From positions 1 through 64,000 of the forward strand of contig CAVVEC010000005.1 of assembly GCA_963747105.1 (NCBI GenBank): a stretch of 64,000 nucleotides of DNA, written 5' to 3'. The position numbers and the translations under genes are program-made. This DNA is from CAVVEC01 sp963747105. GTDB taxonomy: Bacteria; Acidobacteriota; Terriglobia; Terriglobales; Acidobacteriaceae. Positions within the stretch are counted from its first letter, which is position 1. Every line of letters starts with the position of its first letter. Positions 10,118 through 19,115 of the stretch are shown one piece after another. The notes under the pieces were generated by a model that saw only the letters and a list, made by a program, of their open reading frames with translations, was not told the origin of the DNA and ran no database searches.

Positions 10118-10150
10118 CCGCTTTCCATCGTTTGCGGATTGAGAGGAAAT

Positions 10151-10306
10151 ATGACATTCATTCCCACACAAACCGGCTTTATGCGTCTGGAAGATTCCGA
10201 AAAACTGTTACGCGTTATCTTCCCAAACTACCCAAGCCTGGAACCGCGCTATCCCGCGCCACCTCTGGAACCTATGGCCCAGGCTAGTGCACATCGGAGC
10301 AATTAG
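10151..10306 (+). CDS. Small hypothetical protein of 51 residues
   Basis: ATG at 10151 is preceded by GAGAGGAAAT, an acceptable ribosome binding site. The frame gives MTFIPTQTGFMRLEDSEKLL, followed by a proline-rich part (FPNYPSLEPRYPAPPLEP), and ends at TAG 10304-10306. The region is soluble and partly disordered. It sits 33 bp after the 38-residue gene in the same direction, so the two may form a small operon ahead of the sigma-54 activator. I recognise no family. Confidence 0.4.
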   Translation: MTFIPTQTGFMRLEDSEKLLRVIFPNYPSLEPRYPAPPLEPMAQASAHRSN

Positions 10307-10519
10307 CCATGTTTTCCATCACTGCTGAAAGCTGCCGCAGATTCTCACTTGCCGAAATTCTCATTATGGCGGCTATGAACGTGGAAAACACCCGCTTAGC
10401 GTCCGGAGGCCGCGTCGGATCTGTGATTGCGGCAAAGCAAAGAGCATATCTCTCTGCTAGTCACTTTCTTCATACCAAAGTTTGCAAAGCACTTTAGGTG
10501 TAAAGGTAAAGAGGAGACT

Positions 10520-11590
10520 ATGGCACACGCGACTGTTGCATTCACAGACTTCGAAGGCTTCGCAGAAACAGGTTTTCCCAAAGTGAGCAGGCTCGAAGCC
10601 GATCAGTTCTATTTCGAGCCAGAAATCAGCTCCGAGTGCTGCTTCGAAGACATTGTCGGCACGAGCGCAGCCCTCCGGAAAGTGCTGGAACAAGTCGCGA
10701 TTGTTGCGCCCACCGACTCGACTGTACTGCTTCATGGTGAGACGGGAACCGGCAAGGAGTTGATCGCACGTGCCATTCACAACCTCAGTTCCCGACGCGA
10801 TCGTCCCTATGTACGTATGAACTGCGCTGCGATTCCCTCGGGACTCTTGGAAAGCGAAATGTTCGGCCATGAAAAAGGAGCTTTCACCGGAGCTCTGATC
10901 CAAAGAAAGGGGCGATTCGAACTGGCCGACGGGGGCTCGCTCTTTCTGGACGAGGTCGGCGACATCAGCCTAGAACTGCAGCCGAAATTATTACGGGCCG
11001 TGCAGGAGCAGGAGTTCGAGCGTCTAGGAAGCTCCAGGACAATCCAGGTCAATGTGCGGCTCATCGCCGCGACCCATCGCAATCTCCGAACCATGATTCA
11101 GGAAGAGAGGTTTCGTGAGGATCTTTTCTATCGATTCAACGTCTTTCCGATTGAGATCCCGCCGCTGCGCGAGCGGCGCGAGGATATTCCCTTGCTGGTA
11201 AGTTTCTTCGTCTCGAAATTCTCGGCACGAATGCGAAAGCAGATTAAGTCGATACCAAGGCGATCAATGGGGATCCTGACGAACTGCCCGTGGAAAGGCA
11301 ACGTTCGTGAATTGGCGAATGTTATCGAACGGGCCGTCATCGTTACGCGCGGTGAAGAGCTAGAGGTACCGATTGCGGCCCTTCACACCTCGTCCGACTC
11401 GGTTGTTGCTGTTAGCTCGATCTCTAGTTTCAGACAAGCGGAATCCAACGTAATCGTTGACGCATTACGGGCGGCGGCCGGGAGAATTGCGGGTAAAGGG
11501 GGCGCCGCCGAACGGCTGGGGTTGAAGCGGACGACGCTCCAGAACAAAATTCGCCGCCTAGGCATCCTGAAAGCACAGTATCAGAACTAG
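10520..11590 (+). CDS. Sigma-54-dependent transcriptional activator (AAA+ and Fis-type HTH)
   Basis: ATG 10520 follows GAGGAGACT. The 356-residue protein has a short N-terminal segment of about 45 residues, then a full sigma-54 AAA+ domain: Walker A GETGTGKE, the sigma-54 contact loop GAFTGA, Walker B SLFLDEVGD, the arginine-finger region EERFREDLFYRFNVFPI and the PWKGNVRELANVIERAV sensor II segment. The C-terminus is a Fis-type helix-turn-helix (AAERLGLKRTTLQNKI). It lacks a receiver, GAF or FHA domain, so its activity may be set by expression or by an unseen partner. It would bind an upstream enhancer and open sigma-54 promoters. No clear -24/-12 element was found nearby. Confidence 0.93.
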   Translation: MAHATVAFTDFEGFAETGFPKVSRLEADQFYFEPEISSECCFEDIVGTSAALRKVLEQVAIVAPTDSTVLLHGETGTGKELIARAIHNLSSRRDRPYVRMNCAAIPSGLLESEMFGHEKGAFTGALIQRKGRFELADGGSLFLDEVGDISLELQPKLLRAVQEQEFERLGSSRTIQVNVRLIAATHRNLRTMIQEERFREDLFYRFNVFPIEIPPLRERREDIPLLVSFFVSKFSARMRKQIKSIPRRSMGILTNCPWKGNVRELANVIERAVIVTRGEELEVPIAALHTSSDSVVAVSSISSFRQAESNVIVDALRAAAGRIAGKGGAAERLGLKRTTLQNKIRRLGILKAQYQN

Positions 11591-11676
11591 CCAAACGGCT
11601 CTGGATGCAGTCATACACGAGTAACAATAAAACCAAGTATTTTTTAACGATCTTCAGACAATGGGAGCAGAGACCC

Positions 11677-11955
11677 ATGACGCAAAAGAAGGATCGAGAC
11701 CGAGTGATGGCGGAAATCACACTTTCTCATCTGTTGCGACTGGCCAACGAACATGGCTGCCCTGTGAGCCGGGAGCAAGCTCTCGCATTTCTAAATCAAC
11801 GCGGACGCGCGTACGAGATGTGGAAGCACATGATGCAGGCGGGCGAGGACTTTATTGTACGGAGTTATGGGGAGCTGATGCGTTACCCCCGAGTGATACT
11901 CTGGCGGCAGCTTATCCATGGCCGCGCACAGGCCCGCCTGCGCTTCCTGCTTTAG
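11677..11955 (+). CDS. Hypothetical protein, 92 residues
   Basis: ATG 11677 follows GGGAG at nine bases. An upstream start at 11605 is also in frame, but the residues it adds look random. The protein begins MTQKKDRDRVMAEITLSHLL and contains REQALAFLNQRGRAYEMWKH, probably helical, possibly a small regulatory or coiled protein. The tail from MRYPRVILWRQLIHG on may be out of frame, because it is much more basic than the start. It belongs to the group of short acidobacterial-type genes downstream of the sigma-54 activator. I know no function for it. Confidence 0.45.
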   Translation: MTQKKDRDRVMAEITLSHLLRLANEHGCPVSREQALAFLNQRGRAYEMWKHMMQAGEDFIVRSYGELMRYPRVILWRQLIHGRAQARLRFLL

Positions 11956-12264
11956 TAGGCAGCAATCTCGATCCTTCTCGCAATCAGCGACCAGCTTCTG
12001 CAGGTGCTCCTGGACCGGCATCAGCTCTTCCAACGATAGTGCTGGTTCCATCGCGAGCTTGCTTCGGAGACGGCTCACCAGGCGGCGTGAGCCATGTTGT
12101 ACAGCCACAGATTCAGGCAACAAGTGACGAAATGCAGCCCCGGCTCAGGACACTCAAGGTCTCAGAGCGTCCGATCACATCGAGGCGTGACGGGGATCAC
12201 AGCGTCGGGATCAGCAGAGGATCAGATTCGTTTGGTCAATATCCGAGCGTGGTGGGCACTTAAG

Positions 12265-12615
12265 ATGCTCGGCAAGTGCGCCAACCCTTCGTGTGCGGCT
12301 TCCTTTCGCTATCTGGGAGAGGGGATGCTCTTTCGACTGGAGCCTGACCTGGCTCTGAGATCGTCCACTCCCCAAACTCTGGAGTATTACTGGTTGTGCC
12401 CTACCTGCTCGACAGCTATGACACTGCATATCAACGCACAGAGAACAGTGGTGACAGCGCCACTTCCGGCGGGGATTCAGGGCTGTTGCCCTGATGTTGA
12501 ACCGATGTTGGTCCGTCAAGAGGGATTGTTACTGCGTAATGTTCGCTGTCGTTCGCGCGAACCGAACGAGGATCGGATCGCAGACCGACCGAAAGAAGCA
12601 CATCATGCCTCATGA
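12265..12615 (+). CDS. Hypothetical protein with two CxxC-type metal-binding pairs
   Basis: The likely start is ATG 12265 (MLGKCANPSCAASFRYL). The frame is open upstream but that part looks non-coding. The protein has 116 residues with a CANPSC pair near the N-terminus and a CPTC pair at about residue 50 (YYWLCPTCSTAMTLHI), consistent with a small zinc ribbon. The C-terminal half is Arg-rich (VRCRSREPNEDRIADR). It overlaps the next gene by 11 bp, suggesting coupled translation. I have a memory of similar proteins in other Acidobacteriota. The function is unknown. Confidence 0.55.
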   Translation: MLGKCANPSCAASFRYLGEGMLFRLEPDLALRSSTPQTLEYYWLCPTCSTAMTLHINAQRTVVTAPLPAGIQGCCPDVEPMLVRQEGLLLRNVRCRSREPNEDRIADRPKEAHHAS

Positions 12616-12850
12616 CTGGAAGGGACGCGAGGATGTAGTGGCAGCAGGAACAAGCTGTCCGATGCCCAACTGCGGTGCGTTGACGATTGCTTATAGATCA
12701 GCAGACGACCTGCAGTATGACGACACCGCCCAGTGGGAGTTCACTTGCTCCCGCTGTGGAATTGAGTTTACCGTGCCAAAAGACGACTTGGTTTTTCGGT
12801 CTGTGCCCACACAGTGGCTCTTTGCTAATGTTGAGGCGGCACAGCTGTAG
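12605..12850 (+). CDS. Small zinc-ribbon protein, 81 residues
   Basis: ATG 12605 gives MPHDWKGREDVVAAGTSCPM. The protein has two cysteine pairs, CPMPNC and CSRCG, separated by about 30 residues, a typical four-Cys zinc ribbon (WEFTCSRCGIEFTVP). A longer frame from 12494 is open but overlaps the previous gene and looks like its shadow. Start and stop overlap with the preceding gene (12605-12615) suggest that the two are one transcription unit. I know no function for it. Confidence 0.5.
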   Translation: MPHDWKGREDVVAAGTSCPMPNCGALTIAYRSADDLQYDDTAQWEFTCSRCGIEFTVPKDDLVFRSVPTQWLFANVEAAQL

Positions 12851-13048
12851 GCGGCATAAAGAAATTGACGATGGATCGGCTGGCGCGGAAGGAATGGCAG
12901 GCGCACTCACAATGGGTTAATGATTTAATCGTGTTCTGACGGAAGAGGTAACGCACGTTCACCATTGTGCGGTCCAAGAAAAGAAAGCTTCAACGGTCAG
13001 AGTTGTAGACCGTTGACACCGCTGCGCCCGGCCTCCAATTTCAAGAAA

Positions 13049-13078
13049 CTGGCGGAGTGCAAACTAGCACTCCGCCAG
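13049..13078 (-). terminator. Intrinsic terminator of the ParB-like gene
   Basis: A perfect 12 bp stem (CTGGCGGAGTGC at 13049-13060 with its complement at 13067-13078) and a 6-base loop lie 18 bp beyond the ParB stop codon. On the minus strand the stem is followed by TTTCTT. It sits at the end of the island-like region. Confidence 0.75.
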
Positions 13079-13096
13079 AAACTTAGGATGCTTGGC

Positions 13097-14690
13097 TTAT
13101 GCCGCCGTTTTTCGGCCCTTCGGCTTTGCCTTAGCCTTCGTCTTTTTATCTCGTTTTGCGGAAAGCTCCGCTGCCACGGCCTTTTGGAGTTTCTCAGTAT
13201 CTACGCGGTAGCGTTTGGCGGCGTCCATGAGAACGTCGTCGCGGCTTGCGGCGGATCGCTGATACGCCGAATCCAGCAGACTGATTTCCAGAAGCAGCTT
13301 GCAGAGTTCGGGATCGTCATACGTGCCTACCTGCTTGGCCAGAAGCTCCTGCGCGGACGCAGAGTCTTTTTTCGCCTCTACCTTGTGCCGCTTCGCCAGA
13401 GCCGGGACTTGGCTGTAGGAGAGGTGGGCAATCAGGTAGTGGGCGACCGCTAGCAAGTCGGCCTTCTTAAACGGGGCCGAGACGCGTTGGAGGATCGTGG
13501 CCAAGACACGATGGCGAGTCGTAATGGCCAGTTTCTCCTTTTCGATGCGCTTCCGTTCCTCCGCCCGCTCCCGCTCGACTTGCTGCGGAGAAGGCGCGTC
13601 GGGGTGGTGGACACGGCAAGCTGGATCGGCACAAACCTTGACGACCTGTCCGCGCTTCCCGCCGTCCATGACGATGGCCTCAGCCATCTTCTCGCAGGGC
13701 TTCTGGTTAGCTGGTAGTTTGGTGCTTGCGCCGTTTGCCTTCGGCTTCTTGATCTCCAACTCCACATACCGATTCCGTCCAAGAGGAGCGCCCTCACGGG
13801 AATTCCACGCCGCCGAAATCTGGATGAGTTGCGGCTTGGTTTCCAGAGTTTTTTTCACGGAAGCGTCAATCTTGGCCCGAAAGCAGTCGGGCGAAGTGCA
13901 GGAATCTTTTCGCACGTCAGGAAACAGTAGCTTGTTGAATCCGGTTCGCTTCGGACAGTTGGCGCACGAACCTGCTTCGGGAACGAGCGTCTCATCTTGC
14001 TTATCAAAGGGCGCGGATGCCAGTTGTAGCAGGATGTTCGATTCAATCCAAGCGGCCAACTCCCGCACTGGAATCAGGACTTGGGCGTTGCCTTCGCTCG
14101 TCCACTGTCCGCGAAACGCGGCTGCGAAGGCTTCCTGCTGTTGCGAAGCCGGGAGCTTCGCGATCAGCAAAGCATGGCCGATGGTGATCTGGTCTTTCAG
14201 AAACGCCTCGGCCACGGGCGGTATGAGGTCAGCGAGTCTGAATACGACCGTAGACATACGCCTCGCTCTTGCCAGCGCGTGAGGCGATGGTCGCGATGGT
14301 GTAGACAGGCTCTCCGAGTTCCAAAAGTGATTTGAAACCCAGAGCTTCCTCAAGCGGGTGAATGTCCTCGCGTTGCAAGTTCTCAACGCACTGAGCCTCG
14401 ATTGCCTCGGCATCGGTCAGCTTGACCACGCGGACGGGAAGTTTTTCGAGTTCTGCCAGCTTCGCCGCTCTGAGGCGGCGTGCACCGGCTACCACCTCAT
14501 ACTTGCTTTCCTCCAGTTCGCGTACCAGAAGAGGGGCCAGAATCCCTTGCGTCTTCAAGCTGGCTGCCAGTTCTTCGAGGCTCTTGGCATCAAAGCGTTT
14601 GCGGGGATTGGTTGGTGACTCCGCAAGAGCGGTGATGGGAACGCTGCGATATTCATGGTTAGTGACTGCATTTTGCGTACTATTGAGCAT
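13097..14690 (-). CDS. ParB/RepB-like partition protein (frameshifted)
   Basis: The N-terminal 150 residues form a ParB nuclease-like domain: ITALAESPTNPRKRFD, LAASLKTQGILAPLLVR, YEVVAGARRLRAAKLA and the box II-like QCVENLQREDIHPLEEA. After a one-base shift near 14245 the protein continues with a helix-turn-helix part (LADLIPPVAEAFLKDQITIG, HALLIAKLP), a Cys-rich stretch (CANCPKRTGFN, CTSPDC) and a Lys-rich tail. The total is about 530 residues, much longer than chromosomal ParB and typical of ParB-like proteins carried by plasmids and integrative elements. No parA is nearby. An IS630 copy is inserted just upstream of its start. Confidence 0.8.
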
Positions 14691-14699
14691 TGCATAATA

Positions 14700-15755
14700 T
14701 AGTTACAGAGGAAACAGTTCCGCCTGCCGCCAGAAGGCGATGACCAACGTGGGTCGCTTGCGCATGCGGCGCAGAGCCTTGCGGGCATAATGGCTTAACT
14801 GGCCAAAGTTCTGCGGGCAGAAGTTGGGCAGTTCGTGTTGCTTCCAGTGCGACCACAGGTACTCGACCGGATTCAGTTCCGGCGCATAGCCGGGAAGAAA
14901 CTCCACCCACAAGCGCCCGCGCTGCTGGCGGATGAACTCCCAGGTCATGCGGCTGCGATGGCCAGTTAGTCCGTCCCAGACGACCAGCAGCTTGCCCGGA
15001 ATGTGGCGCAGCAAGTGCTCCAGGAACTCAATGACCTGCGGGCTGCGAATGGTCCCGGGAAAGAGTCGGAAGTAGAAGTTCCACCACGTCACCCCCGCCA
15101 TGGCCGACAGCGTCTTCCAGTTGAAGTGATATTGCAGCACCGGCGTCTGTCCCTTCGGCGCCCAGGTGCGACAGCGGTGCGGGCGTTCGCTCAGTCCGCT
15201 TTCGTCGATGAAGACGATGGTGCGGCCCTCTTTTTGGGCTTTTTTTTAATCTCCGGCCAGCGCTCCCGTTTCCAGCGCCGGATTTTATCTTCGTCGCGCT
15301 CCAGCGCACGTCCTACCGGACGCTGGCAACTCCAGCCCAGTTGCCGCAGAATCCGCCAGGCTTGCGATGGGTGATACTTCACCCCGCATTCCTGCTCGAT
15401 CAGATGAGCCACGCGCCACGAAGTCCACAGGCTGGTTTCGTACCCTAAGGCCTGCGGCCCGCGCTTCAGTCCCTTCTCGATGCGCCGCAGATCCTCGGGC
15501 CGTAAGCGGGCTCTGCGCCCAGCGTGTCCCGCCTTCTTCAGCGCTCGCACTCCACCTTGCTTCAACTGTGCCGCCCACCGACTCACCGACTGCCGATGCA
15601 CTCCCACCTGTCGCGCTACCTCTGCCGGATGTACTCCTTGCCGCAACAGTCGAGCCCCCAACCGCCGCCGCTCCTCCAACTTCTCAAAGTCTCGCCGTAC
15701 TCCCGCCGGGTTTCCCATGACCGCAGAGTAGCATAGGATCTCCAGAATGTCACTA
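14700..15755 (-). mobile_element. IS630-family insertion sequence
   Basis: This element of about 1,056 bp ends in short imperfect inverted repeats (TAGTTACA on the left, TGTCACTA on the right). It is flanked by TA at 14698-14699 and 15756-15757, the target duplication expected for IS630/Tc1-mariner elements. It contains one two-frame transposase gene. Insertion took place about 8 bp upstream of the ParB-like start codon. Confidence 0.85.
14703..15718 (-). CDS. IS630-family transposase made by a probable programmed -1 frameshift
   Basis: Frame 1 (15718 down to 15191) encodes the helix-turn-helix half (VARQVGVHRQSVSRWAAQL, GVKYHPSQAWRILRQLGWS). The catalytic half lies in the -1 frame and contains all three acidic residues: IVFIDESGLS, LLVVWDGLTGH and APELNPVEYLW. 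The change of frame falls on the minus-strand A8G run at 15247-15239, where ATT AAA AAA AAG contains the classical slippery heptamer A-AAA-AAG. Slippage by -1 gives a continuous protein of about 338 residues. Frameshifting of this kind is known in several IS families. A sequence error in the A run is the alternative. Confidence 0.85.
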
Positions 15756-15872
15756 TATTATTCAATTCTCAATAAGCATGATCTTTTCTCCTCTCGTGTG
15801 TTTTTGGTTAGGTGTTCGTGAACTCAGCGCACACGTCGGACCTGAAAACCAAACGGTGCAGATATTGGCGTG

Positions 15873-16358
15873 TTATGCGGCTGCCGCGAGTGCCGCTGGC
15901 TCGGGGGCAATGCCCCCGAGGATCACGGCAGCGGTTTGTTGAACGGCTTCCAAGCTCTCGCGCAGGAGACTGGCGTCTCCGTGTCAAAGCTGGATGTAGT
16001 CCTGGGATGAAGTTCCGTTCTGAAGCCCGACCGATTGGCAAACTACAAAGGCCACGGCTTCGGCCTCAGTCTCGCGGACTTGTTTGGTGGTCAGGGTGCG
16101 GCGGTCGCCCCGATGCAACATTTCGTGAGCAATCTCATGCACGAGCGTGGAAAACTCCTCGGCTGGCTGCATCCCTGAAAGCAGTGTTATCTTCCCGCCA
16201 TACGAGAGACCTTTTGCGGGAGCAATTCTCTCGGAGAAACTAATCTCGACGCTGTGCGCTTCCACGAACTTAAACAGGCGTTCGCGGTAGTGTGTTCTGC
16301 GGTCGCCAGTGAGAGTATTTACTTGCGTCCGCTCGACGGTACTCAGCAACCTGAGCAA
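15873..16358 (-). pseudogene. ArdC-like/zincin metallopeptidase fragment with premature stop
   Basis: The minus strand encodes a zincin domain: ISFSERIAPAKGLSYGG, then EFSTLVHEIAHEMLHRGDR with the HExxH metal site, ETEAEAVAFVVCQSVGL and SSQDYIQL. A TGA at 15984-15986 stops the frame. In the same frame after the stop, HGDASLLRESLEAVQQTA continues to a TAA at 15873-15875 exactly as in full-length relatives, so TGA replaces a tyrosine-like codon. The N-terminal single-strand DNA-binding half of ArdC-type proteins is absent, and homology begins only near 16320. ArdC-like antirestriction proteins travel on plasmids and integrative elements. This copy is probably dead. Confidence 0.65.
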
Positions 16359-16718
16359 GCTATTCTCGATCCGTTCTTCGAGAACAAAATCCTCGCGGCG
16401 TGCGATTGCGACAACGACGCAGAAGAGCAGCTTTACGTGAATTACGCTTTAGAGCTAGACGACGGCGAAGCAATGAGTCTTGCGATAGCTCATGCCCGCA
16501 AGTTGCCTCTCGCGACCGACGACAAAAAGGCCAAGCGAGTCATCCGAGACAGCGCGAAACACATGCGTGTCGTTTCTACTTCTGAAATTCTCTATGCTTG
16601 GTCCACTGGCAGAGGCCGAGCCGAAATCAAACCAGTGCTCGAAGCAATTGGCATCCGGGCGCGCTTCCGGCCACCTGATGACGACCCTTTGGTAGTGTGG
16701 TGGAATTCTTTTAGTTGA
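16254..16718 (+). pseudogene. PIN-domain protein (VapC-like), N-terminally truncated
   Basis: The C-terminal two thirds of a PIN domain is clear: ELDDGEAMSLAIAHARKLPL with conserved Asp and Glu, LATDDKKAKRVI with a further Asp, and a tail ending WWNSFS. PIN enzymes are Mg-dependent RNases, usually toxins of toxin-antitoxin pairs. The first part, including the N-terminal catalytic Asp, is not recognisable. The residues before about 16310 instead overlap the ArdC-like fragment on the other strand. No antitoxin gene is next to it, so I treat it as a remnant at a rearrangement joint. Confidence 0.6.
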
Positions 16719-16730
16719 AAAGGAATCCCG

Positions 16731-17237
16731 GTGAGCCTACACATCTCAAGAGCGCAGATCAAGAATTTCCGCAACTTCGCCGATATGGACGTGGTACTTC
16801 AGCCGACATCTGTCCTTCTAGGAGAGAATAAGGCTGGTAAATCAAACTTCCTCTTCGCTCTTCGACTGGTTCTCGACAACACCCTGCCCGATTCGTCCCG
16901 AATTTTGCACCCGGAAGATTTTTATGACGGTCTACCAAATCCCATCGGAGAGACCGTCGAAGTCTCAGTTGAACTCTCTGGTTTCGATGCCAATATCGGG
17001 GCGAAAGCAATTCTCCAGAAATACCTCATCTCTGCCAACCCTCCCATCGCTAGGCTGACGTACCAGTTTCGCCCCAGGCAGACTCTGCAAGGAGCACAAC
17101 CCCAGAGCGTGCTCGATTATGAAGCCGTTCTCTTCGGAGGGGTCAGCCCGCCGAACAGGGGATATTGGCCGTCGGTGCCGCCGGAAAAGCTATGCAGCAC
17201 TGTCTCCGTCCAGGTGCCACCCTTTGGCGCCAACTGA
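16731..17237 (+). pseudogene. OLD-family ATPase/nuclease, N-terminal fragment
   Basis: The frame from GTG 16731 encodes the start of a RecF/OLD-type ABC ATPase: HISRAQIKNFRNFADMDV, the Walker A LLGENKAGKSN, and ALRLVLDNTLPDSSRIL. About 135 residues match the family. After DYEAVLFGG (about 17140) the sequence switches into the antisense of the neighbouring GloVer gene, so the signature motif, Walker B and the TOPRIM nuclease are missing. OLD proteins act in phage defence and recombination. Only 12 bp separate it from the PIN fragment, and both belong to the island remnant. Confidence 0.7.
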
Positions 17238-17770
17238 AACGCCGTGCCCCGATTACTCGTACCGCCTTCATACGTAGTGCCATAGAGATTGCCCTTTGCG
17301 TCAAAGACCAGGCCGGACGCAGGGTAAGCCCCATCGCCCTTGGCGGAGAAGCTGTAGAGCACGCTCTCCGTCCATGTACCGCCGGATTGCTGTAGCTCAA
17401 AGACCATGCCATATCCATAGGCGCCGCCGTACTCGGCGGTGCCATAAAGATTACCTTTCTTGTCGAACACTACAGGGCCTACAGGGCGGTATCCGTCGCC
17501 GTTCGTCCCGGTAAAGCTGTACAGCACGGTTTCGGTCCAAGTGCCATTCGAAGGGCTTAACTCAAAGACAGCACCGTAGCGGGAATCCACGCCACCGTCG
17601 TAGGTCGTCCCATAGAGATTACCCGACTTGTCGGAAATCATCCCAGAGTAGGGGTAGAACCCGTCGCCAGTTTGGCTGGCGAAGCTGTAGAGCACACTTC
17701 CAGTACCAGCCCAGGCGCTAGCTACCAGGATCAGGGCCACTGCAAAAATCATGAGCGCTTTGCCGCGCAT
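17117..17770 (-). pseudogene. GloVer-repeat secreted protein, C-terminally truncated
   Basis: The start at 17770 gives a signal peptide (MRGKALMIFAVALILVASAWA). Repeats of about 45-50 residues follow, with the pattern GNLYGTTYDGG, GAVFELSPS, TETVLYSFTG, typical of the choice-of-anchor GloVer family of secreted proteins that is abundant in Acidobacteriota. Four repeats are present before the coding sequence breaks off at QYPLFGG (about 17150) and runs into the OLD fragment. Complete relatives, such as the one at 47450-48592, are about 380 residues long. The function is unknown; a beta-propeller cell-surface role is likely. Confidence 0.75.
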
Positions 17771-18114
17771 AAATTTCCCTCCTTAGATTTTGACCGCCAA
17801 CATATAGGGATTCAGACACAAATGGACTTTGTGAGCGGAACCCGCCGAGGATCCCACCCGCCCTTGGGGCTCGAAATACCCACCAATGCAGGTGGGAAAA
17901 GGCAAGTGGGTTCAATGATGCCCGCCGATTATACAGTCGGCGGCCAGAGTTGGTTTTCCACAGGCCAGGCGGCAGGCGCTGTTTCTTCCTTAATGCGAGG
18001 AAAGGTCTGGCGCGAGTATGTGGTCTCCCTGATTCCTCAAGTTTATGTTGTTGGCCGTTCTCTCCAGCGTTCGGGTTCGCGGGTACAATAAGATCGAACA
18101 GGAACAGGTCATCT
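17771..18114. other. Intergenic region between the GloVer fragment and the hemQ-like gene
   Basis: I see no gene in this stretch of 344 bases between divergent genes. It contains a small hairpin CCCACC-AATGCA-GGTGGG near 17879-17896 and should hold both promoters. I could not assign -35/-10 boxes with confidence. Confidence 0.4.
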
Positions 18115-18991
18115 ATGACAGCGACACGAACGGTTCGTCCACAGAATGCACAATCGCACGCGGTTTCGGCGGAGATTCCGGCCGTCCCGTTAACCATTGA
18201 AGGCTATAGCGTGCTGCACCAGATGATGCGCTTTCGCTGGGCGGCATGGCGTCCGCTGCGTCCCGCGCTGAAGACGGAGATCGTTCACGAGGCCAGCGGC
18301 GTGCTGGCGAAAATGGAGCAGAAGCGTCGCGGCCAGTCGGGGCTCTATTCTCTGCTCGGGCACAAGGGCGATTTGATGTTCGTCCACTTCCGGCAATCGT
18401 TTGACGAATTGAACCAGGCGGAACTGCAACTGGCGCAGTTGCGGCTGAGCGATTATCTGGAGCCGACGACTTCCTATTTGTCGGTGATTGAGCTGGGGCT
18501 GTATGAATCCACCATCAAGACTTACAACGAACTGGCGGAACGAGGCGTGGAGCCGCATTCCGAGGAATGGAAGCGGGCGATCAACGAAACTCTGGCGCGG
18601 CAGAAAGAAGCGATGCGTCCGCGTCTGTTTCCGGAGATGCCCAAGCATCGCTACATTTGTTTTTATCCCATGGACCGGCGGCGGGGCGAGGACAAGAACT
18701 GGTACACGGTTGCCGATCGAAGAACGGGCGCGGCAGATGGACGAGCATGGACTGGTGGGCCGGCGTTACGCAGGCGAGGTCAAACAGATCATCACCGGCT
18801 CGATTGGCTTCGACGACTGGGAGTGGGGAGTCGACTTGTTCGCCGACGATCCGCTGGTGTTCAAGAAGCTGATCTACGAGATGCGGTTTGATGAAGTGAG
18901 CGCGGTGTATGCGCTGTTCGGACATTTCTATGTCGGATTGCGGTGCCCAGCGGGCGATCTCGGGAAGCTCCTGAGCGGCGAACTGCCGTAG
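18115..18991 (+). CDS. hemQ: Coproheme decarboxylase (HemQ), chlorite-dismutase family (frameshifted)
   Basis: The protein of about 291 residues has the HemQ fold: LMFVHFRQSFDELNQAELQL, TTSYLSVIELGLYE, KHRYICFYPMDRRRGEDKNW-Y, LPIEERARQMDEHGLVGRRY and IGFDDWEWGVDLFADDP. HemQ converts coproheme III to protoheme in the last step of the coproporphyrin-dependent heme pathway, in the cytoplasm. A single extra G near 18712 (before LPIEERA) splits the gene between two frames. It is almost certainly a sequence error, since conservation resumes at once. The start ATG 18115 was chosen because upstream codons look non-coding. Heme made here would feed the respiratory chain. Confidence 0.85.
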
Positions 18992-19115
18992 AGACGTTGC
19001 TTGCAACATCTCTGCCGCAAATCTGATCGAATGCCGGGGTTCGGCCCGGCTGACATTTCAGCGCTGCAACGCAGACATATCTGAAGCTACGTCTTCAGCG
19101 ATTATGTGGAGAGGC

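Noticed and set aside
10309..10497. 62-residue plus-strand frame just before the sigma-54 activator
   Set aside because: It has no ribosome binding site and no protein-like pattern. It may be the leader of the activator.
11791..12123. Minus-strand frame of 110 residues with a protein-like stretch (CCLLKQEAQAGLCAAMDKLP)
   Set aside because: It overlaps the plus-strand hypothetical gene over half its length, and I could not decide on a family. One of the two may be real, but I kept the plus-strand gene with the better start.
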